A program made the translations under genes and the position numbers. Of a stretch of DNA of 64,000 bases, positions 1 through 11,363 are shown one piece after another. The DNA is from Turritopsis dohrnii (lineage: Eukaryota > Cnidaria > Hydrozoa > Anthoathecata > Oceaniidae). The notes beneath the pieces are model-generated. The model was not told the origin of the DNA. It saw only the letters and a program-made list of their open reading frames with translations, and searched no databases. The number at the start of each line of letters is the position of its first letter. Position 1 is the first letter of the stretch. The DNA lies in NCBI GenBank assembly GCA_027922465.2, contig BQMF02000602.1:1-64000 (forward strand). Direction: 5' to 3'.

Positions 1-326
1 AGTTCACCCGTCTCAGACAGTCAGGAAAGCGTTAGGATACACTAGCAAACCGCACATGCTGCCACGTTCTGCCACTGCTGCTTTTTGTCCAAAACGTTTA
101 ATCAGTTAGTTTTTAGTTGATGTATTGTTTTCAATGCTAAGTCAACGTGGAATATAAAACTAACAATAATAATAAAAGCAAAACGTTATTCCTATTAGTT
201 CATCAGCCAAAAAAAGTCACATTCGATTGGGGTTGCAATGTATTTGCTTCAAACTCACGTCGTACACAAAAAAAGAAATAATTTCGCTCACAACTCAATC
301 TACCATTTTGCGTGACTTACAAACAA

Positions 327-371
<45 letters not shown>

Positions 372-393
372 GAATTGACTATTAATATATAGA
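1..393 (-). mobile_element. Non-autonomous Helitron, partial copy cut by window start
   Basis: This is the 5' half of a Helitron read on the minus strand. On the plus strand it ends with the family 5' terminus (TATAGA at 388-393, which is TCTATA on the minus strand) after a (GACA)n microsatellite. The 3' terminus lies outside the window. It matches the complete copy at 55798-56630 throughout. The next copy begins at base 394 with no spacer. Confidence 0.8.
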
Positions 394-1262
394 CTAGCCG
401 CCAAGGCGGCGTCGCTCGCCGCCCATGTCCAACTGCTCTGTCTCACTGTATCAATAAACGTCAAATTTCCTTATAAACGGCTCGTACAACCAGAAGCAGA
501 TTCGAAGTCACAACCTCTGGTAAAACCAATCTTTTATCAGTGTCACAATACACTCAAAACGTATAGAGAGAAAACTTCAACTTTTTATTAACTTTTGTTT
601 AAAAAAAGTTACGCGCTCTAACATGGGTGCTATCAAACGTAAGGGGAAAATGGATTCTCTTCTTAAAAAGATCCCACGGGAGGAGAGAAGAAAAGGCACG
701 TGCTAAATGAATCAAGTGAATAAAAAAAACGTTCGATCTGATATAAAATAAAATAGATTAAAAGAAATCGATTAAAGACAACTATTATGACAAAAGCAAA
801 AAAAAATATTTTGTTTTATGATATTTTTTTTTACCTATAGGTTTTTAAACATTTTCATTACTCGAAAAAAAAGTTCACCCGTCTCAGACAGTCAGGCAAG
901 GATACGTTAGGATACACTGGCAAACCGAGATGCTACCACCTTCTCCCACGGCTGCTTTTTGTCCAAAATGTTTTATCAGTTAGTTTCTTTGTATTTAGTT
1001 GATGTATTGTTTTCAAAGCCAAGTCAACGTGGAATATAAAACTAACAAAATAATAAAAACGAAACGTTATTCCTATTAGTTCATCAGCCAAAAAAAGTCA
1101 CGTTCGATTGGGGTTGCAATGTATTTGCTTCGAACTCACGTCGCACACAAAAAAAGAAATAATTTCGCTCACAACTCAATCTACCATTTTGCGTGACTTA
1201 CAAACAAACAAACAAACAAACAAACAAACAGACAGACAGAGAATCGGCTATTAATATATAGA
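394..1262 (-). mobile_element. Non-autonomous Helitron, complete copy
   Basis: On the minus strand the element starts TCTATATATTAATAGCC (at 1262) and ends CTAG (at 394). A perfect hairpin precedes the 3' end: GGCGGCG stem, AGCGA loop, CGCCGCC stem, then about 7 nt to CTAG. TC start, CTRR end, subterminal hairpin, no terminal inverted repeats and insertion between A and T define Helitrons. It encodes no protein. A (TCTG/TTTG)n tract follows the 5' end, as in all copies here. Confidence 0.85.
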
Positions 1263-1427
1263 TAATAATATAGATTTTTGGCATACAAGTAGCTAAAAAT
1301 GTCCGTCAAGATCTACACGGGCGTAATGATCTACAAAAGGGCAGAGCGTTTCAAGTATGGTCAGTATATAGTAGCAACTGACATGTCCTTTTGTTAATGA
1401 CCACATTATCAAATTTTTAAATAAACA

Positions 1428-2301
1428 CTAGCCGCCAAGGCGGCGTCGCTCGCCGCCCATGTCCACCTGCTCTGTATTACTGTATCAATAAACGTCAAAT
1501 TTCCTTACAAACGGCTCCTACAACTTGTGTTCAACCAGAAGCAGATTCGAAGTCACAACCTCGGGTAAAACCAATCTTTTAGCAGTGTAACAATACACTC
1601 AAAACGTATAAAAACTTCAATTTTTTATTAACTTTTGTTTTAAAAAAGTTATGCGCTCTAACATGGGTGCTATCAAACGTAAGGCGGAATTGGTTTCTCT
1701 TCTTAAAAAGATCACACGGGAGGAGAGAAAAAAAGGCACGTGCTAAATGAATAAAGTGAATAAAAAAACGTTCGATCAGATTAAAATAGATTAAAAGAAA
1801 TCGATTAAAACAAATTAAGACAACTATTATGACAAAAGCAAAAAAAAAATATTTTGTTTTATGATACTCTTTTTTTACCTATAGGTTTTTAAACATTTGG
1901 ATTGCTCGAAAAAAAAGTTCACCCGTCTCAGACAGTCAGGCAAGGATACGTTAGGATACACTGGCAAACCGAACATGCTACCACGTTCTGCCATGGCTGC
2001 TTTTTGTCCAAAATGTTTAATCAGTTAGTTTCTCAGTTGATGTACTGTTTTCAAACCCAAGTCAACGTGGAACATAAAACTGACAATAATAATAAAAACA
2101 AAACGTTATTCCTATTAGTTCATCAGCCAAAAAAAGTCACGTTCGATTGGGGTTGCAATGTATTTGCTTCGAACTCACGTCGCACACAAAAAAAGAAATA
2201 ATTTCGCTCACAACTCAATCTACCATTTTGCGTGACTTACAAACAAACAAACAAACAAACAAACAAACAGACAGACAGAGAATCGGCTATTAATATATAG
2301 A
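1428..2301 (-). mobile_element. Non-autonomous Helitron, complete copy in duplicated unit 1
   Basis: CTAG is at 1428-1431 on the plus strand and TATAGA ends at 2301. The flanks are A on the left and T on the right, the expected Helitron AT target. The 3' hairpin is intact. An open frame of 99 codons at 1902-2201 is AT-rich, crosses the microsatellite side and is repeated only because the segment is duplicated; I do not regard it as a gene. Confidence 0.85.
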
Positions 2302-2466
2302 TAATAATATAGATTTTTGGCATACAAGTAGCTAAAAATGTCCGTCAAGATCTACACGGGCGTAATGATCTACAAAAGGGCAGAGCGTTTCAAGTATGGT
2401 CAGTATATAGTAGCAACTGACATGTCCTTTTGTTAATGACCACATTATCAAATTTTTAAATAAACA

Positions 2467-3336
2467 CTAGCCGCCAAGGCGGCGTCGCTCGCCGCCCATG
2501 TCCACCTGCTCTGTATTACTGTATCAATAAACGTCAAATTTCCTTACAAACGGCTCCTACAACTTGTGTTCAACCAGAAGCAGATTCGAAGTCACAACCT
2601 CGGGTAAAACCAATCTTTTAGCAGTGTAACAATACACTCAAAACGTATAAAAACTTCAATTTTTTATTAACTTTTGTTTTAAAAAAGTTATGCGCTCTAA
2701 CATGGGTGCTATCAAACGTAAGGCGGAATTGGTTTCTCTTCTTAAAAAGATCACACGGGAGGAGAGAAAAAAAGGCACGTGCTAAATGAATAAAGTGAAT
2801 AAAAAAACGTTCGATCAGATTAAAATAGATTAAAAGAAATCGATTAAAACAAATTAAGACAACTATTATGACAAAAGCAAAAAAAAAATATTTTGTTTTA
2901 TGATACTCTTTTTTTACCTATAGGTTTTTAAACATTTGGATTGCTCGAAAAAAAAGTTCACCCGTCTCAGACAGTCAGGCAAGGATACGTTAGGATACAC
3001 TGGCAAACCGAACATGCTACCACGTTCTGCCATGGCTGCTTTTTGTCCAAAATGTTTAATCAGTTAGTTTCTCAGTTGATGTACTGTTTTCAAACCCAAG
3101 TCAACGTGGAACATAAAACTGACAATAATAATAAAAACAAAACGTTATTCCTATTAGTTCATCAGCCCAAAAAAGTCACGTTTGATTGGGGTTGCAATGT
3201 ATTTGCTTCAAACTCACGTCGCACACAAAAAAAGAAATAATTTCTTTCACAACTCAATCTACCATTTTGCGTGACTTACAAACAAACAAACAAACAGACA
3301 GACAGACAGACAGAGAATCGGCTATTAATATATAGA
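2467..3336 (-). mobile_element. Non-autonomous Helitron, complete copy in duplicated unit 2
   Basis: CTAG is at 2467-2470 and TATAGA ends at 3336, flanked by A and T. It is almost identical to the copy at 1428-2301 except near its 5' (right) end. Confidence 0.85.
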
Positions 3337-3347
3337 TTATCACAATA

Positions 3348-3504
3348 CTAGCCGCCAAGGCGGCGTCGCTCGCCACCCATGTTCAGTATGCGTTCTGTCG
3401 CAGAATTTCACTTGTGTAAAAGTTTTTTACAGGCATTAATTTGTTATAACATTCAGAAGATTAAAAAAAACACAAATAGCAACATGACTCAGAATATATA
3501 TCTA
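3348..3504 (-). mobile_element. Helitron 3'-end fragment of a second subfamily
   Basis: The CTAG terminus and hairpin (one mismatch, CACCC for CGCCC) are present. After about 35 nt the sequence departs from the main subfamily (GTTCAGTATGCGTTCTGTC). The fragment stops where the next Helitron starts at 3505. A similar variant end is seen at 45771. Confidence 0.65.
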
Positions 3505-4369
3505 CTAGCCGCCAAGGCGGCGTTGCTCGCCGCCGATGTTCACCTGCTCTGTATCACTGTATCAATAAACGTCAAATTTCCTTATAAACGGTTCGTACAA
3601 CCAGAAGCAGATTCGAAGTCACAACCTCTGGTAAAACCAATCTTTTATCAGTGTAACAATACACTCAAAACGTATAGAGAGAAAATTTCAACTTTTTATT
3701 AACTTTTGTTTTAAAAAAAGTTACGCGCTCTAACATGGGTGCTATCAAACGTAAGGGGTTAATAGTTTCTCTTCTTAAAACATTCATACGGAGGAGAGAA
3801 AAAAGGCACGTGCTAAATGAATAAATAGAATAAAAAAACGTTCGATCAGAACGCTTAACAATTATGTAAAAGAAGAAATTAATTTATTAAAAGAAAAGCA
3901 AAAAACAAAACAAAAACATTTTGTTTTGATATGATACTCTTTTTTGACCTATCGGTTTTTAAACATTTTGCTTGCTCAAAAAGAAAGTTCAGCCGTCTCA
4001 GACAGTCAGGCAAGAGTCAGTGGCAAAAACCGAACATATGTTGCCACATTCTGCCACTGCTGCTTTTTGTCCAAAATGTTTAATCAGTTAGTTTCTTTGT
4101 ATTTAGTCGATGTACTGTTTTCAAAGCCAAGTCAACGTGGAATGTAAAACTAACAATAATGTTAAAAACAAAACGTTATATTCCTATTAGTTCATCAGCC
4201 AAAAAAAGTCACGTTCGATTGGGGTTGCAATGTATTTGCTTCGAACTCACGTCGCACACAAAAAAATAAATAATTTCGCTTACAACTTAATCTACCATTT
4301 TGCGTGACTTACAAACAAACGCACAAACAAACAAACAAACAAACAGAGAATCGGCTATTAATATATAGA
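3505..4369 (-). mobile_element. Non-autonomous Helitron, complete copy
   Basis: CTAG is at 3505-3508, the TATAGA terminus at 4364-4369, and the flanks are A/T. It is 865 bp long with intact 3' hairpin and the CAAA-type microsatellite next to the 5' end. It is diverged from the 1-3336 copies and closer to the copy at 55798. Confidence 0.85.
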
Positions 4370-5190
4370 TTAAACCTGACCCCATTTTGATTCCTCTTAT
4401 TTTGATATGCTAGTTACTATCGATTGTTATTATCGATTGTAAATTTGTAAATTTAATTTAAAAAGCTACTTGATAATATAACTTTAGAACATTTCTTTTA
4501 ATTTGAACATTTCTCAATGTAAATTCTTAATTAGGGATTGTTCACAAATGACGTCAACGTTTTTTCAAGATTTTTGACCACCCCTCCCCCCTCCCCTGTC
4601 TGTCAACTTGTGTCAACTTTGCGTTGCCCCCTGCCCTTCCCCTCAGTTGAGGTCATGGTTTGAGAAGAGATCCTCCTCCCCCTCCAAAAAAAACAACAAC
4701 CTCCACCCCACTGGTCCTTTTGTATCTTAGTTTCTTACACATTTTTAATTAGACGTAAAAACATTTGCAATGATCTTCGTGTAATTTTTCTCTGATCAAT
4801 CTTCATCTGCATCTCCATCCTTTTCTATATACGGATAGCGGCAAAGAGACCCTGGGTTTGAGGTTGTTTTACGTTCGTACATCACGTGAGCGAAAAAACG
4901 GAACAAAAACAATACAGAAGGACTTTCCCACGCCACGACGGACCACATCAAGATTATATTCAGTGTAAACATTTTCATACTTAATTAGAAAAGTCAAGGT
5001 TTTGAAAATTGTGAAGGTTGACGTCAACAGTTGTAGCACCCTCCCCCCGCGTCAACCAGCGTCAACTTTAGCATAAAGAGAGAAAGAGAGATGGTCATGG
5101 TTTGTTCAAACGTATTTTATTCTCAGAAATCCTTACTTCGAATAATGCGGCATGGATGATGTCCGTATACTTTGTGTGTAACTACTTGCT
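4370..5190. other. Gene-free stretch with C-rich TGACGTCAAC repeats
   Basis: No convincing coding sequence. Two blocks (about 4545-4690 and 5010-5075) share TGACGTCAAC, TGTCAACTT-type words and C-runs (ACCCCTCCCCCCTCC). They look like the two ends of a degraded short interspersed or inverted-repeat element. A 60-codon open frame between them on the minus strand has no recognisable motif. Confidence 0.35.
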
Positions 5191-5229
5191 GTATCTGTGG
5201 TGTTAAAAACATCCAAACGAGGCAGTGGA

Positions 5230-6065
5230 TATGAGGATTTAGGGAAGTGTGTGACCGAGACTGCTGCTACAACGTTTACCTCACAATAAGGAATGACAAT
5301 AACAGTTTGCTAACTGATGTTTCTGGGAAAGATTGGCAGAGCATTGTATCTCTTGAGTTCCAATATCATCGAATATGCTAGCGGGATTACACTCGACCAC
5401 TGAAGCTTTTTTCTTCTTTTACTGATACAGTTATTGTATCTGTTGCAAAAATTGTGAAAGAGAAGGTCATTGATAATTTCGTGATTATAGATACAGAGGA
5501 ACTTCTCAATATACAAAAACAGGCTGGCATTTCTATGATTCCTGATAAACGAACTAGATAGAATTGTTTAATGTCACAAAGATGAAGTGGACTGTTGGCG
5601 ACAAAAGTATGGACAATCGCTCTTATTTAAAAAAAAACGAAGAGAAAGGGCGAATTATCGAAATCCTATGTAAGGAGATAACCGATTTGAAAAGTCATGA
5701 TTGTCCATTGACGATAAGATATGCGAAGTCGCTGCTGTAATTCGCGAGGAAATACATTTATTGTCACCAACTTTCACTTTACTTGAATCTACTAGAAAAC
5801 TCTTTACTTGAAATTTTTACAATCGTTCCATCGTCCTTAAAGGCGAAACATATTGCTCAGTAGCAGAACAACTGTATCTAACAAAAAAAATACGAGTTAT
5901 TGATAGCCTCTGCCAAGATATCATCTTTAATGCACATGGAGGAAAATATTGCACTAAAAAAGCACGTTCAGTTGTTTGCAGATCGCATGGTTTGGAGTGC
6001 TCCGAGTTACATAACTGCGTGAACTGCGAGAATCTTTATTCCGATGGAAGATGATTGTTATTCCA
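5230..6065 (+). pseudogene. Decayed reading frame of an uncharacterised invertebrate repeat-type protein
   Basis: Several open segments on the plus strand follow each other with stops and frame changes. About 5306-5560 reads through YHRIC then RDYTRPLKLF, interrupted by one TAG. About 5895-6055 reads SLCQDIIFNAHGG with a following KH block in another frame. I recall this order (YHxxC...RDYT, then SxCQDIxxxxxGG..PKH) from uncharacterised, repeat-associated proteins of cnidarians and other invertebrates, but cannot name the family. No intact start or end was found, and introns cannot be excluded. Confidence 0.35.
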
Positions 6066-6547
6066 GTGATGAGTTTGATAGCAACACTGAATAGTTTACA
6101 TATTTTGTTTACTTACAACGTTGTGTTGTGTTGATCTTTACCCCGTGAATTTCATTCAGAATTGTTCTTCCAATTCGTCAAACTTCATAAGCGATGACGT
6201 CATAGAACTACTTTCTATCATGTATAATTCGGCATAGACAGATAATTTCTACATGACCTTTTCATAACTTTTGTTCAGTTCAAAAAATGCTATCGAATGG
6301 TATATATATTAACAATTTTAGGTGAACTATATTTTTTGTCCTATGGATGACATCATCAAAACCAATATAGGTCCAGGAAATGGCCCTTAAATGAATTCAG
6401 ATTGTCCGGTAAAGAAGTTCGTGATCAGTACGATCTACCGAACCAGTTTCACTTAAAAATAATTTGTCCCTCTCGTTTCCAGTTTTTTTACGTCTCAGCG
6501 CCCTGACTATTGCTATGGGCTAAGGGATGTATTTCAATAGCAATCTA
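6066..6547. other. Intergenic stretch, nothing recognised
   Basis: AT-rich, no coding signal on either strand. It ends with the TA dinucleotide (6546-6547) that serves as target of the next element. Confidence 0.6.
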
Positions 6548-7523
6548 CAGGGTGGGCCAAAAAAACCCGGCCCCCTATCGAAAAATTGTAGCTTAAAGCG
6601 AAGTAAACATGGAAACGTTAGTAAAATTCAAACACGTGCTTTTCTTTATATTTCAAAATAACATGGAAAATTTGGCGGTTAAAGGAATAACAGAAAAGAG
6701 GATACATCACTTGTTCTTCATCAAGGTGTCAATTCACAATCAATTTTTTAACAAAATTTGACGTTACGACTACAGAAGCATTTCCAATTCAGTAAAAAAT
6801 AAATAAATACATAATTCAAGAGAACATATGTTCGATATGACCTCCCTCATTTTGCACACAACAAGATAAACGACTGTGCCATTGATCTATTGCTTTGTTA
6901 ATCAAAGTTTGCGGTAGAGCTTTCCATGCTTTCTTTATTGCAGATTTTAATGACTCGGTGTCAAAAATTTCATATCCTGATCGATACACAAGTTCTTCTA
7001 ATGCTCCCCAAATAGAATAATCTAAGGGATTCAAATCTGGACTATTAGCTGGCCAATCTTCTTTCGATATGACAAAAGAGATTAACAAATCAAGAAAAAA
7101 GAACAAAGAAAAAAAATTTTAGTAGACGCAAACTTTGTTGACTGAAAAAAGTGACTGGCGCCATGTCTGTTGATCTTTTGTTTACTGAACTACAAAAGAA
7201 GCCTCTATATTGAGAAGAAGACATTAAATTGTTAAAATAACAAGGTAAGAAACGAAAAAAGAAAAGTGCATAGTTAGTTATACGTGAGTATTGCACTAAC
7301 TTTTTGACGTCAAATTCAGTAAAAAATATTTCATTGAATATTCAGTAAGGGGCCGATAATTAATTATAGCTTCTTTAATATTCCATTTTACAGCCAAATA
7401 TTTTTCTAAGTTGTTTTGAATATGTTGAAAAACAGTCCTAAAATTTCTCACCATGTTTTTACCTTTACTTTGTTTTGAGTTGTAATGTTTCTTTAGGGGG
7501 CCGGTTTTTTTTGGCCCACCCTG
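6548..7523 (-). mobile_element. Tc1/mariner-type element, internally deleted
   Basis: Terminal inverted repeats of about 29 bp start CAGGGTGGGCCAAAAAAACC (6548) and end with the reverse complement (7523). Both sides carry a TA duplication (6546-6547 and 7524-7525), the hallmark of the superfamily. At 976 bp it is shorter than a usual autonomous element (about 1.3 kb) and holds only the transposase C-terminus. Confidence 0.85.
6816..7075 (-). pseudogene. Tc1/mariner transposase, C-terminal fragment
   Basis: The frame reads WPANSPDLNPLDYSIWG, the region around the third acidic residue of the DDE/D triad in Tc1/mariner transposases. The last acidic residue is D (LDYSIW), so it is a DDxD type (maT/mariner-like) and not DD34E. 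A helical tail ending in a usual mariner-like C-terminus follows. The first two catalytic aspartates and the DNA-binding domain are missing. The residues before WPANSP are low-complexity and probably not transposase. It cannot be active. Confidence 0.8.
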
Positions 7524-7525
7524 TA

Positions 7526-9436
7526 TATATTAAAGTCTGTTTAAAAATAGTGTGCACACTTTTAAGATTTAGTTGCCATTTGTTTAGTACTGAACCAATT
7601 TTAACAAATTTGATATCGTTAGATAGACATTAAAAATTACAATTTTCCGTTAAATATATATATTTTTGAAATCGCCAAAGAATAAGGTTTCCAATGATAT
7701 AAGAATCAAATATATATGACTTTTGTATAAAAAGTTTGTTTTTTTCATCTTCTGTTTTCTTCATTTTCTTTTTCTTTTTTGGTTTTTTTTATTTCTGTAG
7801 AATATTATGAACGAATATTATGAATATATGAATGAAACCTGCGGTGGTTTATTCCACGAAAACACTTTTCCACAAATAACGACTCATAGGTTAATGTAGA
7901 TTTCATATCCACCCCTTTTTCTCCGTTAAAACAATAACATACTGAATTAGCTTTCGTGAAGGATGGCTTGCGAACACTTAAAAATAAAAATACATGCAGA
8001 AAAATGCGAAACGTGACCGCACCGGCTGCCGCCATCATATCATACGTTCTTTTGTGGGGTGGAAATCTTCGTCAGTGTTTGCCAGTTGTGAAAAAGGCAA
8101 AGTCAATCGATGTTATTGAAGTTTGCTTGACCAGTGCTGCGTTATGGGCTTCAGTGGCGAAATACTCTTTCACTGAAAATATGAGAGCCAGACCGGAAGA
8201 GCAAGAATTCTGTACTTAGCTGTTGCAACTTGGAAATGGTGAACTTCCAACAAAACAAACCAAATCAGCTAAAGGTTCTATCAAAATTCCTAAATGTTGT
8301 GAATGTTGTGTTGGCACTTCTATGGTGGTTGATTAGAGCAATAACAGTTTTTATCGTTTTCTTTTGCTTTTCTTACGTTAAATTTGTTTATTTTGCTTTT
8401 TCTTTGTTTTTACTATTTTCTTCAGTGTCTTTTCCTCTTTTTTTGCAAATTCACATTTCTTCATTACTGTTTTTTATAAATTTTTTTTCATTACCTACTT
8501 TTTTGTTACTTTTTTACTACTATTTTTACATTATAAATTAACAAAAAAAAGTAAAGAAACTAAAGAAAAACTAAAGAAAAACTAAAGTAAAGTAAAAAAA
8601 AAGTGTTCGTGGCCGAGGAGGGCAATGACGATATACAAAATGAAAGCATGGCCGAGGAGAGCAATAGCACATTTTCATTAACCGTACACTTTTATTTTGC
8701 TCCTATTAAATCAATTGCATTCCTCAGTCAGTCACCCAGTCAGTCACAATGTTGTGTCGTCAAAGACATTGCAATTATTGTTACTTTAATTCCTTTGATT
8801 GTTGCGCTCTTTCTCTTTACGAAAAGGCCTACTTTCAAACAGAAGAGCAAAAATTAAGGGGTGCATGAAATAATGCAATTGCTGTAAAAGTTTTATTCAG
8901 AGATCTGGGGTGAGTGAGCAAGAGATAACGATAACAATCCGTATTAGTCTTGAAAGGGATACCTTGAAAATAGATGACAGGAATACGCCTGCATATAATA
9001 AGAGAGATAAAGCACACGGCTGTTTCACACACTGCAATTCCATAAAAGTTGATGTTCGTCAGAAAAAATTCGAAAAATGTCGAATTTTCATGATTTTCAA
9101 AAATTCATAACTTTTTTATATTGTAATCATTTTTTATGAAATAAAAACGATATCAAACCTGAGGCTTTCGTCTTTCATTTGATGTATATAACATTCTTAT
9201 GGTTATCCGATTTGTTAGATGTAACGCCACTTGAAAAATCTTCGGAAAATCTGCTGAAAATGGTGATCTACCTTGGTTCACTTAACCGAGGATTGCCAAA
9301 CAAATCTTTGAGCTCTGTGTCTGAAATTTTTTGCATGTGATAGCTGAAACCCAGGCCTATCAAACGATTTATAAACTGGGTACGGTCGCCACACTGGAAA
9401 TATGGTGCCGTGGTGTGCGGACGTGTTCCGTCACCT
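7526..9436. other. AT-rich gene-free stretch with a relic inverted-repeat element end
   Basis: At 7531 TAAAGTCTGTTTAAAAATAG matches the terminus of the small element at 21264-21397, so a relic copy probably starts here. Poly-T runs (about 7735-7795 and 8400-8540) and a short CTAAAGAAAAA tandem (about 8550-8600) give long hydrophobic or low-complexity open frames that I do not accept as genes. No splice-consistent gene was seen. Confidence 0.5.
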
Positions 9437-11290
9437 TCTATATATTAATAGCCGATTCTCTGTCTGTCTGTCTGTCTGTCTGTTTGTTTGTTTGTAAGTC
9501 ACGCAAAATGGTAGATTAAGTTGTGAGCGAAATTATTTCTTTTTTTGTGTGCGACGTGAGTTTGAAGCAAATACATTGCAACCCCAATCGAACGTGACTT
9601 TTTTTGGCTGATGAACTAATAGGAATAACGTTTTGTTTTTATCATTATTGTTAGTTTTATATTCCACATTGACTTGGCTTTGAAAACAGTACATCAACTA
9701 AATACAAAGTCACTAACTGATTAAATATTTTGGACAAAAAGCAGCAGTGGCAGAACGTGGCAGCATATGTTTGGTTTGCCACTAACTCTTGCCTGACTGT
9801 CTGAGACGGGTGAACTTTTTTTTGAGCAATCAAAATGTTTAAAAACCGATAGGTAAAAAAAGAGTATCATATCAAATCAAAATGTCTTTTTTTTGCTTTT
9901 CTTTTAATAATTTAATTTCTTCTTTTAATTGTTAAGCGTTCTGATCGAACATTTTTTTATTCTATTTATTCATTTAGCACGTGCCTTTTTTCTCTCCTCC
10001 GTGTGAACTTTTTAAGAAGAGAAACCATTTTCCCCCTGTTTGATAGCATCCATGTTAGAGCGCGTAACGTTTTTAAAACAAAAGCTAAAGGCTCAAATAG
10101 ACGGTACAATTTTCTAGATCAATTTTCTAAAAATAATATTGATCTAATATTGATCCTGAATTGCAATGTGTATTTTGTTTAAAAATTACAAACCAATAAT
10201 ATAATCATGACGCAAAAACACAAATCAATATTCAAAATTGATTTGAATAATATCAAACTGGTTTGATTTTATTCACTACGGATCAATTTTATTTCAAAGA
10301 CCCACGTGCACCCTTTTGTTTTTACCAGTTTTGAAGATCGTGCTCGATGTTCTATTCATTTTAAACGTTCTGATTAGTATTTGAAAACTTGCAAAGAAGG
10401 AAATCAAAACGAAAACACACAAAAACAAATAATTCATTCTTAAGAAACTTCTGAAACTCTCAAAGTCAGACAAACGTAATTCGTTTAAGATAGTATTGTA
10501 CGCTCCTCTTTTATTTCTATGAAGGAGGCAATCCTTTACCCACACCTTTCGTTTTCTTCTTATTTTTCTTTGGCTGCAGAGGATAAATCCACTGCAAAAC
10601 AATAACGAACAATAACAAATAAATAAATAAAGAACAATAACAATAACGTTCTTCTTCACAGTCACTCATGGCGCGCGATATGAGCATATAAATTGTTGCT
10701 CATATTGTTTTGTATATTGCTGTGTGTATGTTTTCAAAAATTTCAAATCAATTAAGTTGCTGAACAATAATGAAATTTGAATTGTTACGTGTAGTTTTTT
10801 CAACAATATTCCGATCAATATTATTTTTAGAAAATTGATCTAGAAAATTGTACCGTTTATTTGAGCCTTCATAAAAAGTTTTTTTTCTCTCTACGTTTTG
10901 AGTGCATTGTTGTACTGATCAACGATTGTTATAAATAACACATGAAATTTGGGTTTTTTTGGAACCATTGTTTAAACTGATATTTGATATTTGATTTCGA
11001 ATCTGCCTCTAGGATAACTGACGTTTTTTCGGGTCCGCGATACAGGCGATGGGGTGACAAAAATTTGGGTCTAATTTTTTTGGGAGGGGTCTGTGACGTC
11101 ATCAAAATCTTTGAAGAATGATATCTCTGTAACGGTTGATCGTAGCGGAACGATCCCATACATTTTTTTAATCAGTTTTTCGAGCTCTACAACATGGTGA
11201 CACTTTCGGTTGCCAATTCCTTAATGTTATTTTTCGTGAAGTCAACGCATGCTGAACATGGGCGGCGAGCGACGCCGCCTTGGCGGCTAG
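9437..11290 (+). mobile_element. Helitron on plus strand, interrupted by an inverted-repeat element
   Basis: It starts TCTATATATTAATAGCC at 9437 with the TCTG/TTTG microsatellite and ends with the perfect GGCGGCG-loop-CGCCGCC hairpin and CTAG at 11287-11290, followed by T. The first 650 bp match the main subfamily. The last 250 bp (10960-11260, with GACGTCATCAAAATCTTTG and CGAGCTCTACAACATGG) belong to a second 3'-end subfamily also seen at 26030, 36380 and 40600. The left flank is T where A is expected. Confidence 0.8.
10088..10869. mobile_element. Inverted-repeat DNA element nested in the Helitron
   Basis: About 55 bp at the left (AAGGCTCAAATAGACGGTAC, then GATCAATTTTCT...) recur as the reverse complement at 10810-10869, with very few mismatches. 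Interrupted Helitron sequence resumes at once on the right (ATAAAAAG). The target duplication is TA or TAA and cannot be fixed exactly. The 782-bp interior has a 123-codon hydrophobic open frame on the minus strand without motifs, so I call it non-autonomous and leave the superfamily open. Confidence 0.75.
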
Positions 11291-11363
11291 TTTATTACTA
11301 ATTGTTGTATTTTCTGTGAAAAAACCTACTTTTGCATCAGCTGTACCTGCAATTTATGATGTT

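Larger units (their letters stand above)
1263..3336. repeat. 1,039-bp tandem duplication of spacer plus Helitron
   Basis: Two adjacent units, 1263-2301 and 2302-3336, each hold the same roughly 165-bp spacer (starting TAATAATATAGATTTTTGGC) followed by a Helitron copy. Equivalent points are 1,039 bp apart. The units are nearly identical until the last few hundred bases, where single-base changes and a shorter microsatellite appear in the second. This points to a recent duplication of a whole segment, not two insertions. Confidence 0.9.

Noticed and set aside
300..375. Regular (CAAA)n and (GACA)n tracts could look like a repeat array.
   Set aside because: They are microsatellites inside every Helitron copy, with no spacers; not a CRISPR array.
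1902..2201. Identical 99-codon open frames at 1902-2201 and 2941-3240.
   Set aside because: They lie in the non-coding Helitron body and are identical only because the 1,039-bp segment is duplicated; no motif.
8230..8541. A 103-codon hydrophobic open frame resembling a membrane protein.
   Set aside because: It results from TTTT/TTTTCTTTT low-complexity DNA and has no start context or homologous pattern.
10294..10665. A 123-codon open frame on the minus strand inside the inverted-repeat element.
   Set aside because: Its composition is low-complexity and hydrophobic; there is no transposase motif.
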